From Holophagae bacterium (lineage in GTDB: Bacteria > Acidobacteriota > Holophagae > Acanthopleuribacterales > Acanthopleuribacteraceae): 64,000 nt of DNA. This document shows, piece after piece, positions 18,280-30,888 of the stretch; the first letter of the stretch is position 1; every line of letters begins with the position of its first letter. The stretch is taken from the NCBI GenBank assembly GCA_030429565.1, contig JAUIFE010000029.1, forward strand, positions 42,163 through 106,162, in the 5' to 3' direction. The position numbers and the translations under genes are program-made. The notes beneath the pieces are model-generated. The model worked only from the letters and a program-made list of their open reading frames with translations, was not told where the DNA came from and did no database searches.

Positions 18280-20253
18280 TTAGCTATTGAACTGCTTGCG
18301 GTGTCCTTCAATGAGCAGTGCCACCACGGAGGGATCGGCCAAGGTCGAGATGTTGCCCATATCCTCGTACTCGTTTTTGGCGATGTTGCGCAAAATGCGG
18401 CGCATAATTTTGCCGCTGCGCGTTTTGGGCAAACCCGTGCTGATCAAAATGTGATCGGGTCGGGCGATTTTGCCGATGTCGGCAGTCACTTGCTCACGCA
18501 CGGTCTTAAAGACCGCATCGAAATCGTCCTTGTGATCGGCATTGTCGCGGTTAAGCACGACAAAGGCAAAGATGCCGGTGCCTTTGATGTCGTGGTGGCA
18601 GCCGACCACGGCTGATTCAGCAATCCAATCGCAGGCATTGATGGAGGCTTCAATTTCAGCCGTACCCAAGCGGTGGCCGGAAACATTAAGCACGTCGTCG
18701 ACACGACCGGTAATCCAATAGCAACCGTCTTTGTCACGGCGGCAGCCGTCACCGGTGAAGTAGTAGCCAGGCACGCGGCTGAAATAGGTCTCGACGTAGC
18801 GTTGGTGATCGCCGTAAACAGTGCGCGCCATACCAGGCCAGGCCCGCCCCATACACAGCAAACCGGTCGCTTCGACATCCTCCTGCCGGTTACAAGCCTC
18901 ATCGACAATAACCGGTTCAATACCGTAAAAGGGCAGCGTTGCCGAGCCGGGTTTCATATCGTTTACCCCGGGTTGCGGCGTAATCATGATGCCGCCTGTT
19001 TCGGTTTGCCACCAGGTATCGACCACGGCACAGCGACCATCGCCGACGACATCGTGGTACCAGCCCCAAGCTTCGGGGTTAATCGGTTCGCCGACGGTGC
19101 CCATTACCCGTAAGCTACTACGATCATACTTTTTGACGAATGCGTCGCCTTCGGCCGCCAAAGCGCGAATGGCGGTAGGGGCGGTGTAAAAGATGTTGAC
19201 CTTATGACGCTCAACGACATCCCAATAACGGCCGGCGTCGGGATACAGCGGTGTTGACTCGAACATGATGGTGGTCGCGCCGTTGGCGAGTGGTCCGTAA
19301 ATAATGTAACTGTGCCCGGTGATCCAGCCGATATCGGCGGCACAGAAGTAAATGTCGCCAGGCCGATAATCGAAAACGTACTGATGGGTAAAGGATGCAT
19401 AGGTAATGTACCCGCCGGACGTGTGCAGAACGCCTTTGGGTTTGCCGGTCGAACCCGACGTGTAGAGGATGAACAAGGGATCTTCGGCATCGACCCATGC
19501 GGCCGGACAGGTGGGGCGCTGCTTGGCGACTTCCTCGTGATACCAACAATCGCGACCGGCCACCATGTTCACTTCGGCGCCGGTACGGCGTACCACCAGC
19601 AGGCGCGAAACACAGGGCGTCTGCTCGAGCGCTTGATCGGTAATCGCTTTCAGGCCAATGGCTTTACCGCCGCGCAAACCTTCGTCGGCGGTGACCACGA
19701 CCTTTGCTTCGCAATCGAGAATGCGATCTTTCAAAGCGTCGGCCGAGAAGCCCGCAAACACAATCGAATGAACCGCCCCGATGCGCGCGCAGGCGAGCAT
19801 GACGTACGCCAATTCGGGGATCATCGGCAAATAAATGCACACGCGATCACCGTGTTGCACACCATGGGCTTTCAGTGCATTGGCGGCGCGGCAAACTTCC
19901 TCGTGGAGTTCGCGGTAACTAATGTGGCGCGTGTCGGCCGGATCATCCGCTTCCCAAATGATGGCGGTTTGATCGGCCTTATCTTTTAAATGTCGGTCAA
20001 TGCAATTGTGAGCAACGTTGAGTTTGGCACCGAGAAACCACGCTACTTGGGCTTTGGAAAAGTCGCATTGGGAAACCTGGTGCCACGGGCTAAACCAATC
20101 AATACGCTGGGCGATGTCGGCCCAAAAGGCGTCGGAATCAGCGAGTGATTTTTCATACATCGCTTGGTACTCGGATAGGCCTTTAACAACAGCGGAGTCT
20201 TTGAGCTGAGGATGAACAGGATAGACCTTGGCCGGGTGTTCATGGACGGACAT
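18280..20253 (-). CDS. acs: Acetyl-CoA synthetase
   Basis: A 657-residue AMP-forming acetate:CoA ligase that converts acetate to acetyl-CoA through acetyl-AMP. Hallmarks are the P-loop-like YTSGSTGKPKGVLH, the WWQTETGG motif, the YFTGDG hinge region, and the C-terminal SGKIMRR whose lysine is the usual acetylation switch. Length matches E. coli Acs (652). The frame extends upstream to 20355, but the ATG at 20253 has a perfect GGAGG site and begins the family-typical N-terminus. Monocistronic; divergent from the M14 peptidase gene. Confidence 0.97.
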   Translation of the reverse strand: MSVHEHPAKVYPVHPQLKDSAVVKGLSEYQAMYEKSLADSDAFWADIAQRIDWFSPWHQVSQCDFSKAQVAWFLGAKLNVAHNCIDRHLKDKADQTAIIWEADDPADTRHISYRELHEEVCRAANALKAHGVQHGDRVCIYLPMIPELAYVMLACARIGAVHSIVFAGFSADALKDRILDCEAKVVVTADEGLRGGKAIGLKAITDQALEQTPCVSRLLVVRRTGAEVNMVAGRDCWYHEEVAKQRPTCPAAWVDAEDPLFILYTSGSTGKPKGVLHTSGGYITYASFTHQYVFDYRPGDIYFCAADIGWITGHSYIIYGPLANGATTIMFESTPLYPDAGRYWDVVERHKVNIFYTAPTAIRALAAEGDAFVKKYDRSSLRVMGTVGEPINPEAWGWYHDVVGDGRCAVVDTWWQTETGGIMITPQPGVNDMKPGSATLPFYGIEPVIVDEACNRQEDVEATGLLCMGRAWPGMARTVYGDHQRYVETYFSRVPGYYFTGDGCRRDKDGCYWITGRVDDVLNVSGHRLGTAEIEASINACDWIAESAVVGCHHDIKGTGIFAFVVLNRDNADHKDDFDAVFKTVREQVTADIGKIARPDHILISTGLPKTRSGKIMRRILRNIAKNEYEDMGNISTLADPSVVALLIEGHRKQFNS

Positions 20254-20595
20254 GGAAACCTCCGAGAAAAAACCCGTACCCGCACAAAAAGAATCAGGCA
20301 GGGCTAAAAGGATAGAATTAGAAGAGTTGGGACATTGTATATCTGGAGCGAACAAAGAGCAACAGGGTTATTGTAAACTGACTAAACAAAATCAAGCAAC
20401 CGTGCGGCGAAACCCTTCCCTACCCCGTGGCTTGCGGTTTTTCTCACCCATCTTCTTTCTGTTTTACCCGGCCACTTCGGCCACGCCACGGCCGCCCGCC
20501 CCCGCCTACTTGCAGTGAAAGCCTTGTTCTTTTGGGTTTACCCGGTAATACTGAAGCGTCCTCTCCGCCAAACACCTTTTGCCCGAGGTCCATTT
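20254..20595. other. Divergent promoter region acs / M14 peptidase
   Basis: 342 bases between divergent starts. No gene is seen. Each start has a clear Shine-Dalgarno site (GGAGG for acs, GAGG for the peptidase). No confident promoter boxes or operator repeats were picked out. Confidence 0.4.
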
Positions 20596-22410
20596 ATGTC
20601 GTTTTCCCGCCTTATTCCGACCCTGGTTTTGCTTGTTAGCCTTGGTGGCGCCGCTTTCGCCGGCACGCCCACGCCCGATCAAATTTTGCCGCCGGCATTG
20701 ACATGGTCCGGCAAAAGCAAAAGTCTCACGGTTCAGCCCGATCATCCTTGGGCCACCGATTTCGAACGGCTCGGCCACAACGTTTCGCCCAACCTACGCG
20801 ATACCAAGGCCTGGCTTGAAAAGTTGGTTCAAGCCGCCCCACAACTCAAGCTGGAAATGATTGGTACCAGCCACGAAGGCCGCCCGATTTTGATGGTCAT
20901 CGCCACCACCGAACCGCACTTTTCCGCCGCCGCGCTTAAAAAAAGCACGAAACCGACCCTCTTGATTCAAGCCGGCATCCACAGCGGTGAGATCGACGGC
21001 AAGGACGCGGGCATGATGTTGCTGCGGGACCTGACCGTGCGCGGCACGCTGCAGCCTTTGCTGCAAAAAGTGAATGTTTTGTTTATTCCCATCCTCAACG
21101 TCGACGGCCACGAACGACGCTCGGCATTCAACCGCATAAACCAACGCGGTCCGGCCGAAATGGGCTGGCGCACCAACGCGCGCAACCAAAACCTCAACCG
21201 CGACTACACCAAAGCGGAAACACCCGGCATTCGTGCCTTGCTCACGGTGTTGCGCGATTACGATCCCGAACTCTACCTCGACATTCACGTCACCGACGGC
21301 ATCGATTACCAATACGACATCACTTACGGCTTTAACGGCCCCCACGGCGCCTCACCCAAGATCGCGGGCTGGCTGCAAAAGCAGTATCAGCCGTACATCG
21401 ACAAAGCCTTGACCGCGATGGAACACGTGCCGGGACCCTTGGTTTTCGCTGTCGACAACAACGACATGAGCAAAGGCATCACCGATTGGACCGCATCGCC
21501 GCGTTACTCCAACGGCTACGGCGAGTTCCGCCATGTGCCGACCGTTTTGGTTGAAAACCACAGCCTGAAACCCTATGACCAACGCGTGCTGGGTACGCGG
21601 GTCATGCTGGAAGCCACGCTGCGCTGCCTTGCCGAGCAGGGCGCAGCGCTGAAAAAAGCGGTCGCCGCCGACCGTGCCGCTCGCCCCAAACAATTGACGT
21701 TGGCCTGGTCGCCCAATACGGAAAACACGCCGACCATCGACTTTTTGGGCGTAAAACACGAAAAACAGCAGTCGAAACGCAGCGGCGGCGAATACCTCAA
21801 GTGGTTGGGTCAACCGGAAAGCATGACCATTCCCGTCGTGCCCTTCACCAAACCCAAATTGACCGTGACCCTGCCGCAAGGTTACTGGGTACCGGCGGCG
21901 TGGCCCGATATCATCGAAAAACTAGCCCTGCACGACGTTCAGTTCGAAGTCGCCGGCGAACCGGTGACCTTTAAAGCCACCATGTACCGCATCAGCAAAC
22001 CCCAATACGCGCCGCAACCGTTTGAAGGTCGTTTCATGATGTCGGCCGAGCTGGAACGGGTCGAGCGCGAGATCACCATGGCCGTTGGCAGTGTGTACGT
22101 GCCGCTGGATCAGCCCTTGGGTAAGTTGGCGGCGGCATTGCTTGAACCAGGCGCACCCGATTCGTTTTTCAGTTGGGGTTACTTCCTGGAAGCCATGCAG
22201 CGCACGGAATATTTCGAAGCTTATGCGGTCGAACCAATGGCCGAGCTCATGTTGCAAGACGCGGCAACCCGCACGGCATTTGAAGCCTGGCGCAAAGATC
22301 ACCCTGATGCCGACAGTAACGCGGTGCTCGATTGGTTTTACAAGCGCAGCGACTACATGGACAGCCGCTGGTTGTGGTATCCCGTCGCCTTGGAAACCGA
22401 AACCAAGTAA
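20596..22410 (+). CDS. Secreted M14-family zinc carboxypeptidase
   Basis: A 604-residue exported peptidase. The signal peptide is MSFSRLIPTLVLLVSLGGAAFA with cleavage after AFA. The M14 zinc site reads HSGEIDGKD (His and Glu ligands), and the third ligand His lies in LDIHVTDG. The NLNRDY motif and a later catalytic Glu region (VLVENHSLK) are also present. The last 250 residues form an extra C-terminal region of unknown role. The start at 20596 was chosen for the signal peptide and GAGG site; the open frame begins at 20515. Likely acts on peptides in the periplasm or outside. A terminator follows. Confidence 0.88.
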   Translation: MSFSRLIPTLVLLVSLGGAAFAGTPTPDQILPPALTWSGKSKSLTVQPDHPWATDFERLGHNVSPNLRDTKAWLEKLVQAAPQLKLEMIGTSHEGRPILMVIATTEPHFSAAALKKSTKPTLLIQAGIHSGEIDGKDAGMMLLRDLTVRGTLQPLLQKVNVLFIPILNVDGHERRSAFNRINQRGPAEMGWRTNARNQNLNRDYTKAETPGIRALLTVLRDYDPELYLDIHVTDGIDYQYDITYGFNGPHGASPKIAGWLQKQYQPYIDKALTAMEHVPGPLVFAVDNNDMSKGITDWTASPRYSNGYGEFRHVPTVLVENHSLKPYDQRVLGTRVMLEATLRCLAEQGAALKKAVAADRAARPKQLTLAWSPNTENTPTIDFLGVKHEKQQSKRSGGEYLKWLGQPESMTIPVVPFTKPKLTVTLPQGYWVPAAWPDIIEKLALHDVQFEVAGEPVTFKATMYRISKPQYAPQPFEGRFMMSAELERVEREITMAVGSVYVPLDQPLGKLAAALLEPGAPDSFFSWGYFLEAMQRTEYFEAYAVEPMAELMLQDAATRTAFEAWRKDHPDADSNAVLDWFYKRSDYMDSRWLWYPVALETETK

Positions 22411-22428
22411 AAGACAACGCTTTCTCAA

Positions 22429-22473
22429 GGCGAACGGACCGCACACGAGCGCCGTCCGTTCGCCGTTTTATTT
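22429..22473 (+). terminator. Terminator after M14 peptidase
   Basis: A perfect 11-bp stem, arms 22429-22439 and 22454-22464, with a 14-base loop and then GTTTTATTT. It lies in the 61-base gap between convergent genes. Confidence 0.85.
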
Positions 22474-23017
22474 ATGGCCGGCCCTTTGTGGCGGCGAGAT
22501 CGCTAGGCGAAGGGTGGCGATAAATCTGGACTTGACCGAAATGCAACAGCTCATGGTCGCGTTCGTAGACGGCACCAAGTCGTTCAACGACCGCGCGCGA
22601 ACCGGCGTTGTCGTGGTCGATACAACTAATCAAGGTGTCGATGTTCAGGTGCTCGTAGGCCAGCTCACGCGCTTTGCGCGCGGCCTCGGTGGCGTACCCA
22701 AAACCAACCATGTCGGGGGTCAACCAATAACCCAGTTCGAGCTCGGGCCAACCCTCGGGGTACCACAGGCCGATGCTACCGGCAAAGGCCCCACTCGCCT
22801 TTTCTTGCACGGCCCAAAAGCCGTAACCGCGCAGGTGCCAATGACCGATGACCGTCGCCATGCGGCGCCAGGCCATGTGGCGCGAACAGGGGCCGCCGAT
22901 GTATTTCGAATGCTCAGGGTCGTCGTAAGCGGCGGCATAACCGTCGAGGTCGGACGCTTGCCATTGGCGCAAGATCAAACGTTCGGTTTCCACTTGGGCC
23001 GGTACTAAAAATTCCAT
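22472..23017 (-). CDS. GNAT acetyltransferase, RimJ/RimL type
   Basis: A 181-residue acetyl-CoA dependent N-acetyltransferase. It has the ETERLILRQW start common to Acetyltransf_3 proteins, the LELGYWLTPDMVGFGYATEA stretch (motif A, CoA pyrophosphate binding), and the NAGSRAVVERLG motif. Substrate unknown; relatives modify ribosomal protein N-termini or small amines. The open frame begins at 23119, but the ATG at 23017 with GGAGG gives the family start. It lies 31 bases after the next upstream gene on the same strand, so the two may be co-transcribed. Confidence 0.87.
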   Translation of the reverse strand: MEFLVPAQVETERLILRQWQASDLDGYAAAYDDPEHSKYIGGPCSRHMAWRRMATVIGHWHLRGYGFWAVQEKASGAFAGSIGLWYPEGWPELELGYWLTPDMVGFGYATEAARKARELAYEHLNIDTLISCIDHDNAGSRAVVERLGAVYERDHELLHFGQVQIYRHPSPSDLAATKGRP

Positions 23018-23048
23018 GGCTGCCTCCAGCGAATAAAAGTAGGTGCCG

Positions 23049-23633
23049 TCATGGTTCCTGGATGGCAAAAGGGCGTGTTTCCGTTTGCCAAAAGTCTGGT
23101 ACCGCCGGATTTGGATCAACCCAACGCCGTGTCGCTAGTTCAAGCGGAGCCGTATCAAAACAGGATAAAGGAAACCACGATAGACGGTTGCGATCATCGC
23201 GTACACGCAGCTTGCCGTCCAGAACTTTCCGACTCACCAGCCGATAAGCCGCCCCTTCGGTTAAGTTGCGGGGAAACCCGGCAGCGTCGCGGCAGACAAG
23301 CTCAGGTGTTTCATAGCAGTGCGGATAAGTCCAAGGCACGGCAAAACCACGCCGCCACCCCCATTGCCGCACCAACTGCCAAAAAAACGCATAACCATAG
23401 CCCGGCTCGGCGACCACCTCAATCTCAGCCAGGAAGGCATGAAAGTCGTCGGCGACAATCCACCGAAAACGGTTGAACCGGTAATATTTACAGACGTGCC
23501 GATAACCGAGCCGGCATTGTGTTTCAAACGATAAACGCGTGTGGCCATATCGCCATAAAAAGAAGTCGGCGTTAAAGACAGGGGTCGGGCCTCGATCAGC
23601 GAACTGCAGGAAATAAGCTGCGCAATGCTCCAT
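23049..23633 (-). CDS. Hypothetical aromatic-rich protein
   Basis: A 194-residue cytoplasmic protein of unknown family. It is rich in Trp, Tyr, Phe and Arg (for example NADFFLWRYGHTRLSF and CKYYRFNRFRWIV) and has no signal or membrane segment. The start could be a TTG at 23642 or the ATG at 23633; I prefer the ATG, although GGAAA is close to it. It is just upstream of the GNAT gene on the same strand, so it may be its substrate partner, but this is speculation. Confidence 0.6.
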   Translation of the reverse strand: MEHCAAYFLQFADRGPTPVFNADFFLWRYGHTRLSFETQCRLGYRHVCKYYRFNRFRWIVADDFHAFLAEIEVVAEPGYGYAFFWQLVRQWGWRRGFAVPWTYPHCYETPELVCRDAAGFPRNLTEGAAYRLVSRKVLDGKLRVRDDRNRLSWFPLSCFDTAPLELATRRWVDPNPAVPDFWQTETRPFAIQEP

Positions 23634-23717
23634 GGTTTCCAATCAGATCTCCATGCTAAACGCCAACGACGCCGGGTTCCGTGGCGACAAAGCAGAAATG
23701 CGGCCTAGAACACCAAA

Positions 23718-23734
23718 TCGGCATTAGCCTTGCC
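23718..23734 (+). promoter_or_regulatory. Candidate sigma-54 promoter of the flagellin gene
   Basis: CGGCATTAGCCTTGCC carries GG at 23720-23721 and GC at 23732-23733 with exactly 10 bases between. The TTGC at the -12 side matches the consensus. The start of transcription would fall near 23745, giving a leader of about 35 bases before the ATG at 23781. Confidence 0.6.
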
Positions 23735-23780
23735 CCGCCGGGATTGGGTTCCTATATTTCATTGTTGGGAGGTTGTTTGT

Positions 23781-24587
23781 ATGGTCGGCATTTTTAATAA
23801 CGAGGGATTTGGCACGCAACGTCGCCTGGGACAGGCGCAAAACAAATTGAACAAAACGCTGGGCCGTTTGTCCAGTGGTCGTCGCATTAATCAAGCGTCG
23901 GATGACGCCGCCGGCCTGCAAATCGCCAACAACCTGCGTGCCGATATTCGCGTGCTCAATCAGGCGCGTCGCAACGCGGGCACCGGTCTCGCCATCACCA
24001 ATATCGCCGACGGCTCCCTTAGCCAAGCCTCCGATTTATTGACCCGCGCCGCCGAAATCAGCCTACAAGCTTCCTCTGGAACCACCAGTGACGCCGGCCG
24101 CGACGCACTCAACCAAGAGCTGCAGGGCATTTTTGCCGAACTCGACTCACTGGGCCAAAACACGCGCTTCGACGGTCGCAGTCTATTTGGTTCCGACCTC
24201 GACGTTCAAGTGGGCGAAGGTTCCAGTGAAAAAGTCAACGTCAACATCGACAACCTCAGCAGCGGCGACTTGGGGTTAAGCGGTATCGACCTCAACGACC
24301 CGGCCCAAGCCTCGGCCGCCGTCGGCCAAATCACCAGCGCCATCGAACAAGTCTCAGCCTCACGCGGCAGCATCGGCGCCACGCAGCAGCGCCTCAACAC
24401 CACGATTGAACAACTTCAAACGCGCGTTATCGATATTCAATCGGCCGAAAGCCAAATCGCCGATGCCGATATTGCCGAAGAAGTGGTGAACCTAACCAAG
24501 TTCAAAATCTTGTCGCAGGCCAATGTCTCGGCTTTGGCGCAGGGCAACAACCTCAAAGCCCAGTCCGTCCTGTCCCTGCTTAACTAG
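23781..24587 (+). CDS. fliC: Flagellin (short, D0/D1 only)
   Basis: A 268-residue flagellin. It has both conserved ends that form the filament core: the N-terminal LNKTLGRLSSGRRINQASDDAAGLQIA region and the C-terminal ANVSALAQGNNLKAQSVLSLLN region. The centre is minimal, with no D2/D3 outer domains, as in many short flagellins. The start at 23781 follows GGGAGG. It stands alone: no chaperone, cap, hook or export gene is in the window. A sigma-54 type promoter lies upstream and a bidirectional terminator downstream. Confidence 0.95.
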   Translation: MVGIFNNEGFGTQRRLGQAQNKLNKTLGRLSSGRRINQASDDAAGLQIANNLRADIRVLNQARRNAGTGLAITNIADGSLSQASDLLTRAAEISLQASSGTTSDAGRDALNQELQGIFAELDSLGQNTRFDGRSLFGSDLDVQVGEGSSEKVNVNIDNLSSGDLGLSGIDLNDPAQASAAVGQITSAIEQVSASRGSIGATQQRLNTTIEQLQTRVIDIQSAESQIADADIAEEVVNLTKFKILSQANVSALAQGNNLKAQSVLSLLN

Positions 24588-24605
24588 CCGATTTCCACCC
24601 TTACC

Positions 24606-24644
24606 AAAAAAACCCGGAGCCCATAATAGGTTCCGGGTTTTTTG
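24606..24644. terminator. Bidirectional terminator between flagellin and metH
   Basis: Stem AAAAAACCCGGA(GCC) with (GGT)TCCGGGTTTTTT. A and T runs flank both sides, so it can end transcription of the plus-strand flagellin and the convergent metH. Confidence 0.9.
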
Positions 24645-24663
24645 TGTTTCGGGCACGAAAAGC

Positions 24664-28368
<3,705 letters not shown>

Positions 28369-28402
28369 GTTCGTCCCTCCTGGACTGCAATTGGGGGGCT
28401 GT

Positions 28403-28439
28403 GACCCTTGCGTGGCGGCGGGGGATGGATGCAAGGGTC
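28403..28439 (-). promoter_or_regulatory. Hairpin in the metH leader
   Basis: Arms GACCCTTGC (28403-28411) and GCAAGGGTC (28431-28439), a perfect 9 bp with a 19-base C/G-rich loop, 35 bases before the metH start. No T-tract. It could be part of an untranslated leader control or a protein-binding palindrome. Confidence 0.4.
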
Positions 28440-28615
28440 GGGGAACCTCAGTTTAACGGGGATTGCCGCGCATTTCACCCCATTTCGCCCCGCTTCAACC
28501 AGGATTTGCCACCCTCGCCGGCCGCGTCCGCCGGCGGGCCCGACCCAAACGCATTCATTCAACCGAGACACAAGTGTTCAATGTTAAAGTGAGGACTTTT
28601 TGAGGAGGGTTCCCC

Positions 28616-29932
28616 ATGACGCCCAGCAACGCACAAATCTGGCACGAGCGCCTGGCCTTCGATCGCGACCACATCTGGCATCCCTACACCGCTTTCGGTC
28701 AAGGGCCGCCCATTTTTCCGGTCGTCGCCGCCGACGGCGTGCGCCTGACCCTCGCCGACGGCCGCACCTTGATTGACGGCATGGCAAGCTGGTGGTCCGT
28801 CATTCACGGCTACAATCACCCCGCCCTCAAAGCCGCCATGCAGGCTCAACTCGACCGCCTGCCCCACGTCATGTTCGGCGGCCTTACGCACGAACCCGCC
28901 ATTGAATTGGCGCGCACGCTCGTCGGCCTGCTACCCGACCCACTCGAACGCGTCTTTTTCGCCGACAGCGGTTCCGTTTCAGTTGAAGTCGCCGTCAAAA
29001 TGGCGATTCAGTATTGGCTCGGCCGCGATCAACCGCATCGTCAAAAGTTGGTTACCATTCGTCGCGGGTACCACGGCGACACCTTTGGCGCGATGGCCGT
29101 GTGTGATCCCGAAACCGGCATGCACGGCTGGTTCAACCAACACCTAACCGCCCATCACTTTGTACCCGCGCCGACAATTCCCTTTCACCACCAACCCGAC
29201 GAACGCCAACTGGAACAAGCGGTCGCACCCTTGCGCGAACTTCTCGCTGAACATGGTCACCACCTGGCCGCACTCATCTTGGAGCCGATTGTCCAAGGCG
29301 CCGGCGGCATGCGTTTTTACCATCCCGCTTTACTCCAACGCATGCACCAGGTCGCCCGCGAGCACGAACTGCTCGTCATTTACGACGAAATCGCCACCGG
29401 CTTCGGCCGCACCGGTAAATTGTTTGCCATGGAACACGCCGGTTTGGTGCCCGACATCGTCTGCCTCGGCAAAGCGTTAACCGGCGGCACCATGACCCTG
29501 GCCGCCACGGTCACCAGCGCCCACATCGCCGATACCATCTCCCAAAAAGGCCCGCTCATGCACGGCCCTACCTTCATGGCCAACCCACTCGCCTGTAGCT
29601 CGGCGCTGGCAAGTCTGCGTTTGTTACAGACCGGGGCCTGGCAAAAACAGCTCGCACGTCTCGAAGCCGGTTTGGAACGGGGCTTGGCGCCCTGCCGCAA
29701 ACTGGCCGGCGTGGCCGAAGTACGGGTGCTCGGGGCCATCGGCGTGGTTGAATGCGTCGCGCCGGTCGACATGAACCGCATCCAGGCGGCGTTTGTCGCC
29801 GCCGGCGTCTGGGTTCGTCCCTTCGGCAAACTGGTCTATGTGATGCCGCCCTACGTGATGGACGACGCCGATGTCGCGCAACTCACCGCCGCCATTTACA
29901 CCGTACTCGAGGACCAGGGCCCTACACCCTAG
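28616..29932 (+). CDS. bioA: Adenosylmethionine-8-amino-7-oxononanoate aminotransferase
   Basis: A 438-residue PLP aminotransferase of the biotin pathway that makes 7,8-diaminopelargonate with SAM as amino donor. BioA signatures are visible: HIWHPYTAF near the N-terminus, DGMASWWSVIHGYNHP, and the PLP-lysine Lys286 in LGKALTGG. The ATG follows GAGGAGG. No other bio gene is adjacent, so the pathway is dispersed. Divergent from metH, which consumes and regenerates the same methyl cycle; this placement may be coincidence. Confidence 0.95.
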   Translation: MTPSNAQIWHERLAFDRDHIWHPYTAFGQGPPIFPVVAADGVRLTLADGRTLIDGMASWWSVIHGYNHPALKAAMQAQLDRLPHVMFGGLTHEPAIELARTLVGLLPDPLERVFFADSGSVSVEVAVKMAIQYWLGRDQPHRQKLVTIRRGYHGDTFGAMAVCDPETGMHGWFNQHLTAHHFVPAPTIPFHHQPDERQLEQAVAPLRELLAEHGHHLAALILEPIVQGAGGMRFYHPALLQRMHQVAREHELLVIYDEIATGFGRTGKLFAMEHAGLVPDIVCLGKALTGGTMTLAATVTSAHIADTISQKGPLMHGPTFMANPLACSSALASLRLLQTGAWQKQLARLEAGLERGLAPCRKLAGVAEVRVLGAIGVVECVAPVDMNRIQAAFVAAGVWVRPFGKLVYVMPPYVMDDADVAQLTAAIYTVLEDQGPTP

Positions 29933-29950
29933 CCGCCGGCGATCAGGTTC

Positions 29951-30538
29951 TCACTTATACGGTAAGCCGTGCACCAGAATGAGGTAGGGATCGGTGCGGC
30001 CGTAGATGCCTTCAACCACGGCAGAGAAGGTTTTGTCGTCAAGCGGCTGAAACTGCCATTGGTCGTCGGAAGCGCGCTGCACGCCCAGCTCCCCACCCAC
30101 CGGCGCAAAGGAACGCGCGTCGCTGAAGTCAAAAAACAACCGAAACATCAGCGCTTTTTTATCTTCACTGAGCTTGTATGCCGTTTTGAGCTGCATCGCT
30201 TTAAAAGATTCGGGCCAGGCGTATTTGTTGCGCTCGTAGAAATCCTTGACGGCCTTGGCATCGTCGATGACGCCCTCAAACACCACCCGCCGCCGCGCCT
30301 CAAAACGCTGTGCAAACCAACGCTGCGATTGGAACCAGGGATAGGTGCGCAACACCAAACCCAGCTCGGCCTGTTGGTTAAAGGCCAAAAAACTTTGCTG
30401 CACACGGGCAATCAACGGCTGGGCCGTCGCATCGTCTAGCGCCGCCGGCGCACCGGCCGTTTGCTCCGCCGATTTATGGACCGGTGGCTCAGCCGCCACA
30501 GCCGTTAGCGGCAACAGCAGCAAAAGCATGATTTTCAT
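29951..30538 (-). CDS. Hypothetical secreted protein
   Basis: A 195-residue protein with a signal peptide (MKIMLLLLLPLTAVAAE, cleavage after VAA). The mature part is mixed helix and strand. The FDFSDARSFAPVGGELGVQRA segment and a closing GIYGRTDPYLILVHGLPY are distinctive, but I recognise no family. The frame is open to 30586; the ATG at 30538 is chosen because it begins the signal peptide, though its Shine-Dalgarno site is weak. It is convergent with bioA, 18 bases away. Confidence 0.65.
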   Translation of the reverse strand: MKIMLLLLLPLTAVAAEPPVHKSAEQTAGAPAALDDATAQPLIARVQQSFLAFNQQAELGLVLRTYPWFQSQRWFAQRFEARRRVVFEGVIDDAKAVKDFYERNKYAWPESFKAMQLKTAYKLSEDKKALMFRLFFDFSDARSFAPVGGELGVQRASDDQWQFQPLDDKTFSAVVEGIYGRTDPYLILVHGLPYK

Positions 30539-30888
30539 CGTATCGTTCAAACTTGCCTCTTTCGGTCGCAGCAGCGACCACCTCAATTGTACCTAATCTA
30601 CTCGCGACACCAAACCCAACGGCCGGCGGCGCTACAGCTTTTAGCGGAAAAAGTCACCGGCCTGCCGCGTGGGCCGGCCCGGCCCTCGCGGCCCGACCGA
30701 CAACGTGAGCCGGCGCACGTTTCAAACAAGCAAGCCTAAATATGGTATTTTTTTGAAGAACCTATTAAACCCATCACCGTGCCCGCTGGTCTCTACCCTA
30801 CGACGCATGGCGTTCGGATTGCGCTTGGCAACGCTTCGGCAACGACCAACGGCAAACCGACCCGTACTCTCGCGATGAGGTTGGACCA
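30539..30888. other. Intergenic region upstream of the ECF sigma operon
   Basis: 350 bases between divergent genes. No gene seen. It contains a GC-rich run of CCGGCC-type steps around 30655-30700. No clear autoregulatory ECF promoter (AAC-type -35) was found. Confidence 0.4.

Noticed and set aside
28369..28615. A cobalamin or SAM riboswitch before metH
   Set aside because: No B12 box or SAM core sequence could be found by eye. Only a simple hairpin is annotated.
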